Below are positions 23,559 through 30,971 of a stretch of DNA of 64,000 bases, piece after piece. Below the pieces are notes generated by a model, which was not told the origin of the DNA, ran no database searches, and was given only the letters and a program-made list of their open reading frames with translations. Position 1 is the stretch's first letter, and every line of letters begins with the position of its first letter. A program made the translations under genes and the position numbers. The DNA is from Baekduia soli (GTDB lineage Bacteria; Actinomycetota; Thermoleophilia; Solirubrobacterales; Solirubrobacteraceae): positions 1,736,001 through 1,800,000 of the forward strand of contig NZ_CP042430.1 in NCBI RefSeq assembly GCF_007970665.1, read 5' to 3'.

Positions 23559-24896
23559 CTACGCCGCGGACGCCTCGCCCGGTCCCAGGACCGTGATCTC
23601 GCCGCCGGCGGCCTCGGGCACCGTCAGCGCCCGCGCGACGCTGTCGATCCCCACGGGCACCGCGAGCTCCTTCTCCGAGGCGGCCCCGAGATCGTCGAGT
23701 CGGCGCAGCTGGGGGAGCACTCGGCCCTCCAGCGAGCCGACCGAGGCGTTGTAGGCCTCGGTCGCCGACGTCAGCTGGCGCCCCACCTTGGCGAAGGACG
23801 CCAGGAACGTCGCGCAGCGCTTGTGCAGCTCCCGGCCGGCGGCGGCGATCTCCAGCGCCGACTGCTCGACCTCAGCCTGGCGCCAGCCGTAGTGGGTGGC
23901 GTGCAGCAGGGCGAGCAGGGTCGTCGGCGTGGCGATGAGCACGCCCTTGCCGGCGCCGCGCTCCAGCAGGCCGGGGTCGCGGTCCAGCGCCGCCACGTAG
24001 CAGGCCTCGTTGGGCACGAAGCACACCACGAACTCCGCGGAGCGCTCGAGCTTGGCGTGGTAGGCCTTCGTCGCCAGCGCGTCGAGGTGGGTGCGCAGCT
24101 GGGCCGCGTGCCGGTCCAGGTGGCGGTCGCGCTCCTCGTCGCCCGTGGCCTCCAGCGCGGTGAGGTAGGCGTCGAGGGGGACCTTGGAGTCCACGACGAT
24201 GTCGCGCCCGGTCGGCAGGTGCACGGTCATGTCCGGGTGCAGGCGCGTGCCCTCGTCGCCGTCGACGGTGACCTGGGTGTGGAAGTCGACGTGGTCGGTC
24301 ATCCCCGCGACGCGCACGACGTTCTTGAGCTGCATCTCGCCCCACGAGCCGCGGACCTGCGGGCGCTTGAGCGCGCTGACCAGCGCGCCGGTCTCCAGGC
24401 GCAGCCGCCCCAGCTCGGTCGCGGTCGTCTCGCACATCTGCCGAACGGTGGCCTGCGTCGCGCGGCGCTCGCGCTCGAGGTTGCGGACCTGGGTCTGCAC
24501 GTCCTTGAGGTGCTCGGCGATGGGCGCCACCGCGGCGGTGATCTCGGCCGCCCGCAGCCGCAGCTCCCCGTTGGCGCTCTCGTGGTCGGCCTTGCGGGCC
24601 TGGGCCGCGAGCTCGGCGACCTGCTCGGTGGCCCCGCGCAGCACCTCGCCCGAGATGGCCTGCATCTCCTGGCGGAACTGCTCGCGGTTGCCCTGCAGCA
24701 GCGCGACCTTCTCGGCCGTGGCGCGCTCGAGCTCGCCGAGGCGCGTGCGGTGCGACGCCTCGGCCTGCTCGTGCAGGCGGCGCTCGGCCTCCAGCGCGGC
24801 GTCGGCGCGGACCTGCGCCGCCCGCGCGGACGCGAGCTTGTGCAGGGTCCCGGCCAGCGCGAGGATGAGGACGACGATGACGGCGAGGGCGAGCAT
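23559..24896 (-). CDS. rmuC: DNA recombination protein RmuC
   Basis: This 445-residue protein starts with a single transmembrane segment (about 1-20), continues as a long coiled coil (about 25-175), and ends in the RmuC nuclease-like domain. RmuC hallmarks are RGSWGEMQLKNVVRVAGM, DMTVHLPTGRDIVVDSKVPLDAYL and FVVCFVPNEACY..A, followed by IATPTTLLALLHA. RmuC restrains DNA inversions and contains a degenerate PD-(D/E)xK fold. The clustering with a helicase-nuclease is consistent with a role in DNA maintenance. The start at ATG 24896 places the membrane helix at the very N-terminus, as in the family. Confidence 0.92.
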   Translation of the reverse strand: MLALAVIVVLILALAGTLHKLASARAAQVRADAALEAERRLHEQAEASHRTRLGELERATAEKVALLQGNREQFRQEMQAISGEVLRGATEQVAELAAQARKADHESANGELRLRAAEITAAVAPIAEHLKDVQTQVRNLERERRATQATVRQMCETTATELGRLRLETGALVSALKRPQVRGSWGEMQLKNVVRVAGMTDHVDFHTQVTVDGDEGTRLHPDMTVHLPTGRDIVVDSKVPLDAYLTALEATGDEERDRHLDRHAAQLRTHLDALATKAYHAKLERSAEFVVCFVPNEACYVAALDRDPGLLERGAGKGVLIATPTTLLALLHATHYGWRQAEVEQSALEIAAAGRELHKRCATFLASFAKVGRQLTSATEAYNASVGSLEGRVLPQLRRLDDLGAASEKELAVPVGIDSVARALTVPEAAGGEITVLGPGEASAA

Positions 24897-24994
24897 GGGA
24901 TGAGGGTCGCGGCAGGCCCGGTCGGTCTGACAGCGAGCTTGCGCACGGGGTCGGGGCTCGGCCCCGGCCGCCGCGCTGCCGATGATGCCGGGGC

Positions 24995-25720
24995 GTGAGC
25001 AGCCTCGACCACAACCGGGGCGCCAAGCGCGCCCGCGAGGCGCGTCGGGCTCTGGGCCTGGACCCCGTCGGGCCGCTGCCCTGCCTGCTCAGCGCCGTCG
25101 AGCAGGCGGCGGGGCTGCCGGTCGTCGTGGCCCGCCTGGCCGCCGGGGTCGCCGGCGCCTGCCACCGCGACGGCGACCGCGCGCTGCTGTGGGTCAACGG
25201 CCTGGAGTTCCTGCCGCGCCGGCGCTTCACGCTCGCCCACGAGCTCGGGCACGCGTGGTGCCGCCACGACGGCACGCTGGCCGTCGACACCATGGCCACG
25301 CTCAACGGCGGCACGACGAGCCCGCACGAGATCCAGGCCAACGCGTTCGCCGCCGAGTTCCTGCTGCCCCGCGCGGCGATGGAGGAGCTCGTCGTCGACG
25401 GCGAGCCGGGCCTCGACGAGGTCGTCGTGATCGCCGCGGGCTTCGGCGTGAGCGCGCTCGTCGTGCTCTACCGCCTCAAGCAGCTCGGGCTCGCGGGCGC
25501 CCGCCGCATCGAGGCGCTGCAGGCCGAGATCGCCGAGGGGCTGCACACCGACGCGTTCGCGCGCCTGCGCCTCACCGGCCCGGCCGACCGCCTCGCGGCC
25601 ATCGCGACGCTGCCCTACCTGTCGCCCGCGCTGGCCGGCACCCATCTGGAGGCCGCGCTGCGCGGGGAGGCCGCGGCCGACGACGCGCTGGCCGGCGCGA
25701 TGGCCCGGCTGCTGGCCTAG
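24995..25720 (+). CDS. ImmA/IrrE-family metallopeptidase
   Basis: This 241-residue zinc peptidase has the gluzincin motif HELGH at 82-86 and the third-ligand helix EIQANAFAAEFLLP (about 112-125), both diagnostic of ImmA/IrrE. Such proteases cleave XRE-type repressors or anti-sigma-like proteins in response to DNA damage or stress. It starts at GTG 24995. It faces, 49 bases away, an operon encoding an HTH protein and a sigma factor, which are obvious candidate substrates or partners. The C-terminal about 80 residues are helical and not assigned. The partnership is inferred from gene order. Confidence 0.83.
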   Translation: MSSLDHNRGAKRAREARRALGLDPVGPLPCLLSAVEQAAGLPVVVARLAAGVAGACHRDGDRALLWVNGLEFLPRRRFTLAHELGHAWCRHDGTLAVDTMATLNGGTTSPHEIQANAFAAEFLLPRAAMEELVVDGEPGLDEVVVIAAGFGVSALVVLYRLKQLGLAGARRIEALQAEIAEGLHTDAFARLRLTGPADRLAAIATLPYLSPALAGTHLEAALRGEAAADDALAGAMARLLA

Positions 25721-25769
25721 CTGAGGTGCCTCGGACTTGGCGGACACCCAGAGGCCGCGCGCCCGGCCC

Positions 25770-26423
25770 TCACGCGTCGGGCCCGCCCGTGAACAGCCGG
25801 TCGACCTCGTCCATCGCGGCCGGGGCCGGCGACAGCGCCGCGCGGCTCAGCGCGGCGATGTCGGCCGCGACCTGCGCGGTGGCGTCGCCCTCGGCCCGCA
25901 GCAGCGTGCCGCCCGCCGGCGCCGCGCGCAGGCCGCGGCCGAAGCCCGCGGCGTCGGCCAGCGTGCCGGGGCTGGCGCCCAGGAGGTCGCCGAGCGCCTC
26001 GAGCAGCCGGCGCGACACGCGCGTGGGCTCCAGGCCGCCCTGCTCCAGACGCCCCAGGTACTCGGCGGTGCGCGGCTCGTCGCCGCGGTCCAGGCCCAGG
26101 CGCGCCACGAGCCGCGCCGCGACGTCGGCGATCGACAGGCCCCGGCGCGTGCGCAGCGCGGGCAGCGTGGAGGGCCACAGGCCGGCGTCGTCGCCGGCGG
26201 CGCCGAGGACCCGGGCCACGACGGGCTCGGCCCGGACCGCCGCCCGCGCGGCGTCGTCGAGGTCGGGGGTGGGCGCCAGCTCCAGCCACGTCGTGATCCG
26301 GTCGGCCAGCTCGTCACGGGCGGGGCCCTCGGGCACGCGTGCCAGGTGGTCCCGCACCCGCGGCCGCCGGCCGGCGTTCCACGCGTCGATGAACGCGCCG
26401 AGGACCTGATCGGTGGTGCTCAT
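25770..26423 (-). CDS. XRE-like HTH protein, partner of the upstream sigma factor
   Basis: This 217-residue protein begins with an acidic/aliphatic helical region (about 1-90: FIDAWNAGRRPRVRDHLARV, DELADRITTWLELAP). A helix-turn-helix follows with LRTRRGLSIADVAARLVARLG and YLGRLEQGGLEPTRVSRRLLEAL (about 92-150), a split XRE-type motif, and then a helical tail. Its ATG overlaps the sigma gene's TGA (ATGA), so the two are made together. With an ImmA/IrrE protease converging on it, it could be the protease-sensitive regulator or an anti-sigma-like partner. The N-terminal part is unlike known anti-sigma families, and no direct evidence exists. Confidence 0.6.
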   Translation of the reverse strand: MSTTDQVLGAFIDAWNAGRRPRVRDHLARVPEGPARDELADRITTWLELAPTPDLDDAARAAVRAEPVVARVLGAAGDDAGLWPSTLPALRTRRGLSIADVAARLVARLGLDRGDEPRTAEYLGRLEQGGLEPTRVSRRLLEALGDLLGASPGTLADAAGFGRGLRAAPAGGTLLRAEGDATAQVAADIAALSRAALSPAPAAMDEVDRLFTGGPDA

Positions 26424-27022
26424 GTGTCGTAGTCCTCCCTAAGCCGCTTGAGGTCCTTCATGCCGCGCGACCGCCGCTGGTAGGCGTTGTCGGCGGTGAT
26501 GCCGAGCTCCTGGGCGATCTCCGGCACCTCGGCGCCGTGGAACGTGAGCTCGAGCACGCGCCGGCGCTCCTCCTTGACCTGCGGCAGCGCCCACTCCAGG
26601 AACGCCCGCACATCGTCGCGGCGCTCGGCCTGCTCGAGGCGCGCACGGGCGGCGTCGGCCTCCCAGACCGCCGCGGTCCCCGGGTCGGCCGGCGTCAGCG
26701 AGGGGCCCTCGTGGCGGTGCTCGCGGACCGACCGGCGCTGGACGTCGATGCAGATGCCGCGCGCCAGGGTCTTGCAGGCGTTGACGAGCTCGCCGGTCGA
26801 GACGCCCGCGAACGTCGTCATCAGGTTGGTCGAGAAGCGCGCCATGGCCATGCCCACGGCCACCTCGTGCTCGTCGTCGTCCAGGCGGCCGCGGTGCGCG
26901 GCGTAGACCAGGCCGTCCATGCGATCGAAGAAGTCGATCACGAGCTCCTCCCAGCAGCGGCGCATGAGCGCCCCGTCGTCCCGGTCGCGCGCGGCCACGA
27001 ACCGCCGCAGGTGCTCATCCAC
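26420..27022 (-). CDS. ECF-like RNA polymerase sigma factor
   Basis: This 200-residue protein has a region 2-like helical N-terminus (about 1-100, with RRCWEELVIDFFDRMDGLVY and ELVNACKTLARGICIDVQRR). A C-terminal region 4 helix-turn-helix follows (KEERRRVLELTFHGAEVPEIAQELGITADNAYQRRSRGMKDLK). Length fits an extracytoplasmic-function sigma factor. GTG 27022 follows GGGGAG and starts the conserved part; in-frame upstream codons are low-complexity. It is translationally coupled (ATGA) to the XRE-like protein. It diverges from the GIY-YIG-like gene across 169 bases. No target promoter can be recognised. Confidence 0.75.
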   Translation of the reverse strand: MDEHLRRFVAARDRDDGALMRRCWEELVIDFFDRMDGLVYAAHRGRLDDDEHEVAVGMAMARFSTNLMTTFAGVSTGELVNACKTLARGICIDVQRRSVREHRHEGPSLTPADPGTAAVWEADAARARLEQAERRDDVRAFLEWALPQVKEERRRVLELTFHGAEVPEIAQELGITADNAYQRRSRGMKDLKRLREDYDT

Positions 27023-27178
27023 GTGTCTCCCCACGCCGGGTGTGTCGCTGCGCGCCGCCACGTCCTGACACTCTCGCAGCGGATCGCGCCGGCGTGGACG
27101 GGGCACGGCAGGTCGGACGATGGGTCGGCACGGGGGAGGGTCGCACGGGGCGCGACGGGCCTGACGCCCCCGGCCCCG

Positions 27179-27194
27179 TACGCTCGACGGGATG
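27179..27194 (+). promoter_or_regulatory. Leaderless-type -10 box (TACGCT)
   Basis: TACGCT at 27179-27184 is 7 bases before ATG 27192 of the GIY-YIG-like gene. Confidence 0.5.
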
Positions 27195-28010
27195 CCCTCC
27201 ACGGTCTCCAGCCTCTTCTCCGCGGCGCGCGTGACCCCGGCGGGCGTCACGCGCTGGGGCGATCCCGTCGCCCCGCCCGGCCCGCCCGGGTCCCCGGCGA
27301 TCGGGATCTACGTCGTGGCGCTGGGCGCCGACCCCGGCTCGCTGGACGCCGCGCGCGACGTGGCGCCGATCTCCGCTGCCGCGCTCGACGCCCTGCTGGC
27401 CGTGCGACCCGGCCTGACGGTGGACCGCGTGCGGCCCACGCGCGACGGCCTCGCCGCCGCGCTGGCGGCGATGTGGTGCCCCGACGAGGTCGTGCTCTAT
27501 GTGGGCGTCGCGGGGCGCCGCAAGCAGCGCCCGCCCGAGGGCGAGCTCGCCGAGCGGGTCGCCGAGTACCACGGCACGCCGCTGGGCGCCAGCGGCCCGC
27601 ACGCCGCCGGGTGGCCGGTCAAGACCCTGTCGTGCCCCGGGGACCTGTACGTCCACGTCGCCTACGCCGACCGGGTCGCGGCGGCGCAGTCCGCGATGGT
27701 CGCCCGGTTCGCGCGCGACGTCTCGCCCCTGACCCGGATGGGCCTGCGCGATCGCGCGCACGTGCTCCCGTTCGCCAACCTCGAGTTCCCGAAGGGCACG
27801 GCGAAGGACCACGGCATCCTGGGCGCCGGGGCGCGCGGCGAGGAGGAGCACCCGGCGCGCGCCCCCTCTCGCCCCGCCCCCGCGCACGTCGCCGCGGGCG
27901 GTCGGGCCCGCGCCGCTGAGGCCCGGCCCCGAGGCTTCCCGACGCTCCCGGCGCCGCTGAGGCCCGGCGGGCTCAGCCCGGCGGCGCGGGCGGCCGCGAC
28001 CATGGCGTGA
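27192..28010 (+). CDS. Divergent GIY-YIG-like protein
   Basis: This 272-residue protein carries separated GIY (38-40) and LYVG (102-105) elements, Arg122 in ERVAEYH, and Asn196 in PFANLEFPKG, in the order of the GIY-YIG nuclease fold. The GIY and YIG parts are about 60 residues apart instead of the usual 10-20, indicating an insertion. The helix that normally carries the catalytic Glu reads AAAQSAMVARFA, with Gln166 there. It may therefore be a weakened or non-nucleolytic member. The last about 60 residues are low-complexity. The 3' end overlaps the convergent DUF427 gene by 38 bases. Fold assignment is by motif only. Confidence 0.5.
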   Translation: MPSTVSSLFSAARVTPAGVTRWGDPVAPPGPPGSPAIGIYVVALGADPGSLDAARDVAPISAAALDALLAVRPGLTVDRVRPTRDGLAAALAAMWCPDEVVLYVGVAGRRKQRPPEGELAERVAEYHGTPLGASGPHAAGWPVKTLSCPGDLYVHVAYADRVAAAQSAMVARFARDVSPLTRMGLRDRAHVLPFANLEFPKGTAKDHGILGAGARGEEEHPARAPSRPAPAHVAAGGRARAAEARPRGFPTLPAPLRPGGLSPAARAAATMA

Positions 28011-28815
28011 CGGGGCGCTGGAGGCGCCGGCCGTCCACGGTCATGTCGACGTGCTCGTCGAAGAACGCCACACGGCCCGCCACCTCGGCGGCCTCGCGCA
28101 GCGGCGCCTCGTACACCCACGCGACGTCGGGCGCCCCGGCCGCCGACAGGTAGGACGCGCGGCCCTTGTAGGCGCACCAGGACACCGTGTCGCTGGGGGC
28201 CAGCAGTCCGAGGTCGACGTCCTCGCGCGACAGGTACGCGCGGACGGGCAGCGGCGGCTCGAAGAGGAGGTACGGGCGCGAGGACTCGGCCAGCACGACG
28301 TCGCCCAGCGCGACGCGCACGTGCCGCGAGCTGTGGACGATGTCGATGCGATGGAACGGATCGCGCGGATGGGCGACGTTGGGCTCGTCCTCCTCGAGCC
28401 AGTCCAGCCCGGCGAAGTCGACGAGCAGGTGCCCGTCGAGCGCGTCGTCGCGCAGGCGGAAGCCCGCCACCTCGCCCGCTCCGTCGCGGGCGCGCAGGCG
28501 CACGGGCTCGCCCGGCGCGGTGTGGAACGCGAACGGCACGCTCGGGTCGAGCACCGGCCGGCCCTCCAGGCGCGGCACGGTCACGCCTGGCGGCGGCTCA
28601 TCCGCGGCCCCGCCGCCGGCCACGACCTCGGCGTCGACGTCGTCCTCGGGCACGGCGTAGGCCGGGACGATCCGCCGCGGCTCCCAGACGAGGACGGCCC
28701 GCCGGCTGTCGACGACGGTCCGGTCGCCCAGCCGCCCGCGGATGCGCTTGTCGATCGGCTCGTGGCGCACGGCCCCCAGCTCGGCCGTCAGCAGGTCGCG
28801 CATGCGTCGGCTCAT
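27973..28815 (-). CDS. DUF427 domain protein
   Basis: This 280-residue protein has a complete C-terminal DUF427 domain (about 160-265: RPYLLFEPPLPVRAYL, TVSWCAYKGRASYLS, VAWVYEAPL, VAFFDEHVDMTVDG). A diverged N-terminal half (about 30-70: VVDSRRAVLVWEPRRIVPAYAVPEDDV) looks like a partial second copy. DUF427 proteins are small beta-rich cytoplasmic proteins of unknown activity found widely in actinobacteria. ATG 28815 was chosen; a second Met follows four codons later. It is divergent from the cyclic amidohydrolase gene and convergent with the GIY-YIG-like gene. Confidence 0.75.
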   Translation of the reverse strand: MSRRMRDLLTAELGAVRHEPIDKRIRGRLGDRTVVDSRRAVLVWEPRRIVPAYAVPEDDVDAEVVAGGGAADEPPPGVTVPRLEGRPVLDPSVPFAFHTAPGEPVRLRARDGAGEVAGFRLRDDALDGHLLVDFAGLDWLEEDEPNVAHPRDPFHRIDIVHSSRHVRVALGDVVLAESSRPYLLFEPPLPVRAYLSREDVDLGLLAPSDTVSWCAYKGRASYLSAAGAPDVAWVYEAPLREAAEVAGRVAFFDEHVDMTVDGRRLQRPVTPWSRPPAPPG

Positions 28816-28884
28816 GGGCCAACCGTCCCACAGACACGATGTCCGACGCCAGGCCCGCGTCCCTCCGCGGGCGCCGCGCGGCGC

Positions 28885-28899
28885 TAGGGTCGCCGCATG
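28885..28899 (+). promoter_or_regulatory. Leaderless-type -10 box (TAGGGT)
   Basis: TAGGGT at 28885-28890 lies 6 bases before ATG 28897, the first gene of the ureide-catabolism island. Confidence 0.5.
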
Positions 28900-30285
28900 A
28901 GCGACCTGCGCGTCAGCGGTGGCCGGGTCCTGCTCGCCGACGGGCGCCGCCACGACGTCGACCTGCTCGTTTCGGCGGGCCGCATCGCCGCGATCTGCGA
29001 GCCCACGGCGGCCGCGGGCGCCGACGAGGTCCTGGACGCCACGGGCCTCACCGTGCTGCCCGGGGCCATCGACGCCCACGTCCACCTCGGCCAGGACATC
29101 ACGGTGCCCAGGACGCCCGAGGACGTCGCGCTGGAGACGGCGTCGGCGGCGGCGGGCGGGGTCACCACGCTGCTGGCCTACCTCATGCTCGCCCGGCCCT
29201 ACGGCGAGGTGCTCGACGAGGTCGTGGCCTTCATGGAGCAGCACGCGCGCATCGACTTCGGCCTGCACGTCTGCATCGTGTCCGGCGAGCAGCTGGCCGA
29301 GCTGCCGGCCTACGTCGCCGAGCACGGGGTGTCGTCGTTCAAGTTCTTCATGAACTTCCGCGGCGAGGAGGGCGCCTACCTCGGCCTGCCCGGCAACGAT
29401 GACGCGTTCCTGGCCGAGCTCATGCGCGCGGCCGCGCGCTGCGGCGCCATGGTCAACCCGCACGCCGAGAACATCGAGCTGATCTGGCGCCGGCGCGGGG
29501 AGCCCGTGCCGCCCGGCCTCTCGCCGCTGCAGACCTGGAACCACCTGCGGCCCGCCGAGGCCGAGGCCGAGGCCCTGCAGCGCGCGGCGTTCCTGGCCCG
29601 CGTCGCCGGCGCGTCGATGTATGCCGTGCACGTCACCAACGCGCGCAGCCTCGACGCGCTGACCCGCCAGGGGCCCGGCGCCCCCGGCCTGTACGTCGAG
29701 ACGTGCCCGCACTACCTCGTCTGCGACGAGGCGTCGGGGCTCGGCACCCGCGGCAAGGTCAACCCGCCGCTGCGCACGGCCGCCGATCGCGAGGCCCTGT
29801 GGGCCGCGGTCGCCGACGGCACCGTGGACGTCATCGGCTCCGACCACGTGCCCCGGCACGTGTCGGCCAAGTCCGACGACCTCGCCAAGGCCAGCGCCGG
29901 CTTCCCCGGCCTGCAGACGCTCCTGCCGCTCGTGCTGTCGGAGGGCCTGCGCCGCGGCATCGACCTCGGGCGCCTGGTGGCCGCGGTGTCCTCCACGCCC
30001 GCGCGGCTCTTCGGGCTGGCGCCCCGCAAGGGCACGATCGCGGTCGGCGCCGACGCCGACCTGGCCCTCGTCGACCTCGACGCGCCGCAGACGATCACCG
30101 CCGCCGACCAGCTCTCGGGCGCCGGCTACACGGTGTTCGACGGCATCGACGTCGACTGCCGGGTCGTGCACACGCTGGTGCGCGGGCGCCTCGCGCTGCG
30201 CGACGGCGCGGCCACCGGCGAGCCGCTGGGCCGCTACCAGCGCCGCGCGCTCAGTGGCGCGACCGCCGTGGGGGCCACGGCATGA
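28897..30285 (+). CDS. Cyclic amidohydrolase, dihydropyrimidinase/hydantoinase family
   Basis: This 462-residue amidohydrolase has the metal-binding DAHVHLG and the carboxylated-lysine motif SSFKFFMNF. It also has ETCPHYL and GSDHVPRH (metal His and catalytic Asp), plus the C-terminal GTIAVGADADLALVDL strand of the composite beta domain. It should hydrolyse a cyclic amide or ureide such as a hydantoin, dihydropyrimidine or allantoin. It overlaps by ATGA an isochorismatase-family hydrolase of the N-carbamoylsarcosine-amidase type, which makes N-methylhydantoin or hydantoin attractive substrates, but specificity is inferred from context only. Confidence 0.83.
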   Translation: MSDLRVSGGRVLLADGRRHDVDLLVSAGRIAAICEPTAAAGADEVLDATGLTVLPGAIDAHVHLGQDITVPRTPEDVALETASAAAGGVTTLLAYLMLARPYGEVLDEVVAFMEQHARIDFGLHVCIVSGEQLAELPAYVAEHGVSSFKFFMNFRGEEGAYLGLPGNDDAFLAELMRAAARCGAMVNPHAENIELIWRRRGEPVPPGLSPLQTWNHLRPAEAEAEALQRAAFLARVAGASMYAVHVTNARSLDALTRQGPGAPGLYVETCPHYLVCDEASGLGTRGKVNPPLRTAADREALWAAVADGTVDVIGSDHVPRHVSAKSDDLAKASAGFPGLQTLLPLVLSEGLRRGIDLGRLVAAVSSTPARLFGLAPRKGTIAVGADADLALVDLDAPQTITAADQLSGAGYTVFDGIDVDCRVVHTLVRGRLALRDGAATGEPLGRYQRRALSGATAVGATA

Positions 30286-30971
30286 GCGGGCCGGCGCCCT
30301 GGGAGGGCGTCGTCGGGCCCGGCGACGAGGCGCGCTACCGCGCCGCGGGCTTCGGCGGCCCCTCGGGCTCGGGCTCGCGGCCCGCGCTGCTCGTCATCGA
30401 CGTGCAGTACCGCACGACGGGCAGCCGGCCGATGCCGTTCGACGAGGCCGTGCAGGAGTACTCGACGAGCTGCGGCGACGTGGCGTGGGCTGCGCTGGAG
30501 CACATCGAGCGCCTGGTGACGGGCTTCCGCGCGCTGGACCTGCCGGTCCTGTACCCGCACGTCGCGCCCAAGCTCGGCTACGACGCCGGCCGGCTGGCGG
30601 CCAAGGTCCCGGCGATCATGGACGTGCCCGACCGCGGCTACGACTTCGTCGAGGCGGTCGCGCCGCGCCCCGGCGACATCCTCGTGCCCAAGCGCCACCC
30701 GAGCGCGTTCTTCGCGACGTCGCTGACGAGCTACCTCGTCGACCTCGGCGTCGACTGGCTCGTCGTGTGCGGCTGCACGACGAGCGGGTGCGTGCGCGCG
30801 TCGGTCGTCGACGGCTTCTCCTACAACTTCCGCGCGACGGTGCCCCACGACGCCGTCTACGACCGCAGCCAGGCGGTCCACGCCGTCAACCTGTTCGACA
30901 TGGCCCAGAAGTACGCCGACGTCGTGAGCACCGACGCCGTCCTCGAGGCCGTCGCCGCCGCGCGCGCCTAG
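30282..30971 (+). CDS. Isochorismatase-family cysteine hydrolase, N-carbamoylsarcosine amidase-like
   Basis: This 229-residue protein has the Asp-Lys-Cys triad of cysteine hydrolases: Asp40 (LLVIDVQY), Lys137 (VPKRHPSAF) and Cys170 (TTSGCVRASVVDG). The segments RHPSAFFATSLTSYL and AVYDRSQAVHAVNLFDMAQKYADVVSTD align well, from memory, with N-carbamoylsarcosine amidohydrolase, which yields sarcosine, CO2 and ammonia. Maleamate or biuret hydrolase activity is an alternative. Its ATG overlaps the TGA of the cyclic amidohydrolase, so it would act on the ring-opened carbamoyl product. Confidence 0.78.
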   Translation: MSGPAPWEGVVGPGDEARYRAAGFGGPSGSGSRPALLVIDVQYRTTGSRPMPFDEAVQEYSTSCGDVAWAALEHIERLVTGFRALDLPVLYPHVAPKLGYDAGRLAAKVPAIMDVPDRGYDFVEAVAPRPGDILVPKRHPSAFFATSLTSYLVDLGVDWLVVCGCTTSGCVRASVVDGFSYNFRATVPHDAVYDRSQAVHAVNLFDMAQKYADVVSTDAVLEAVAAARA

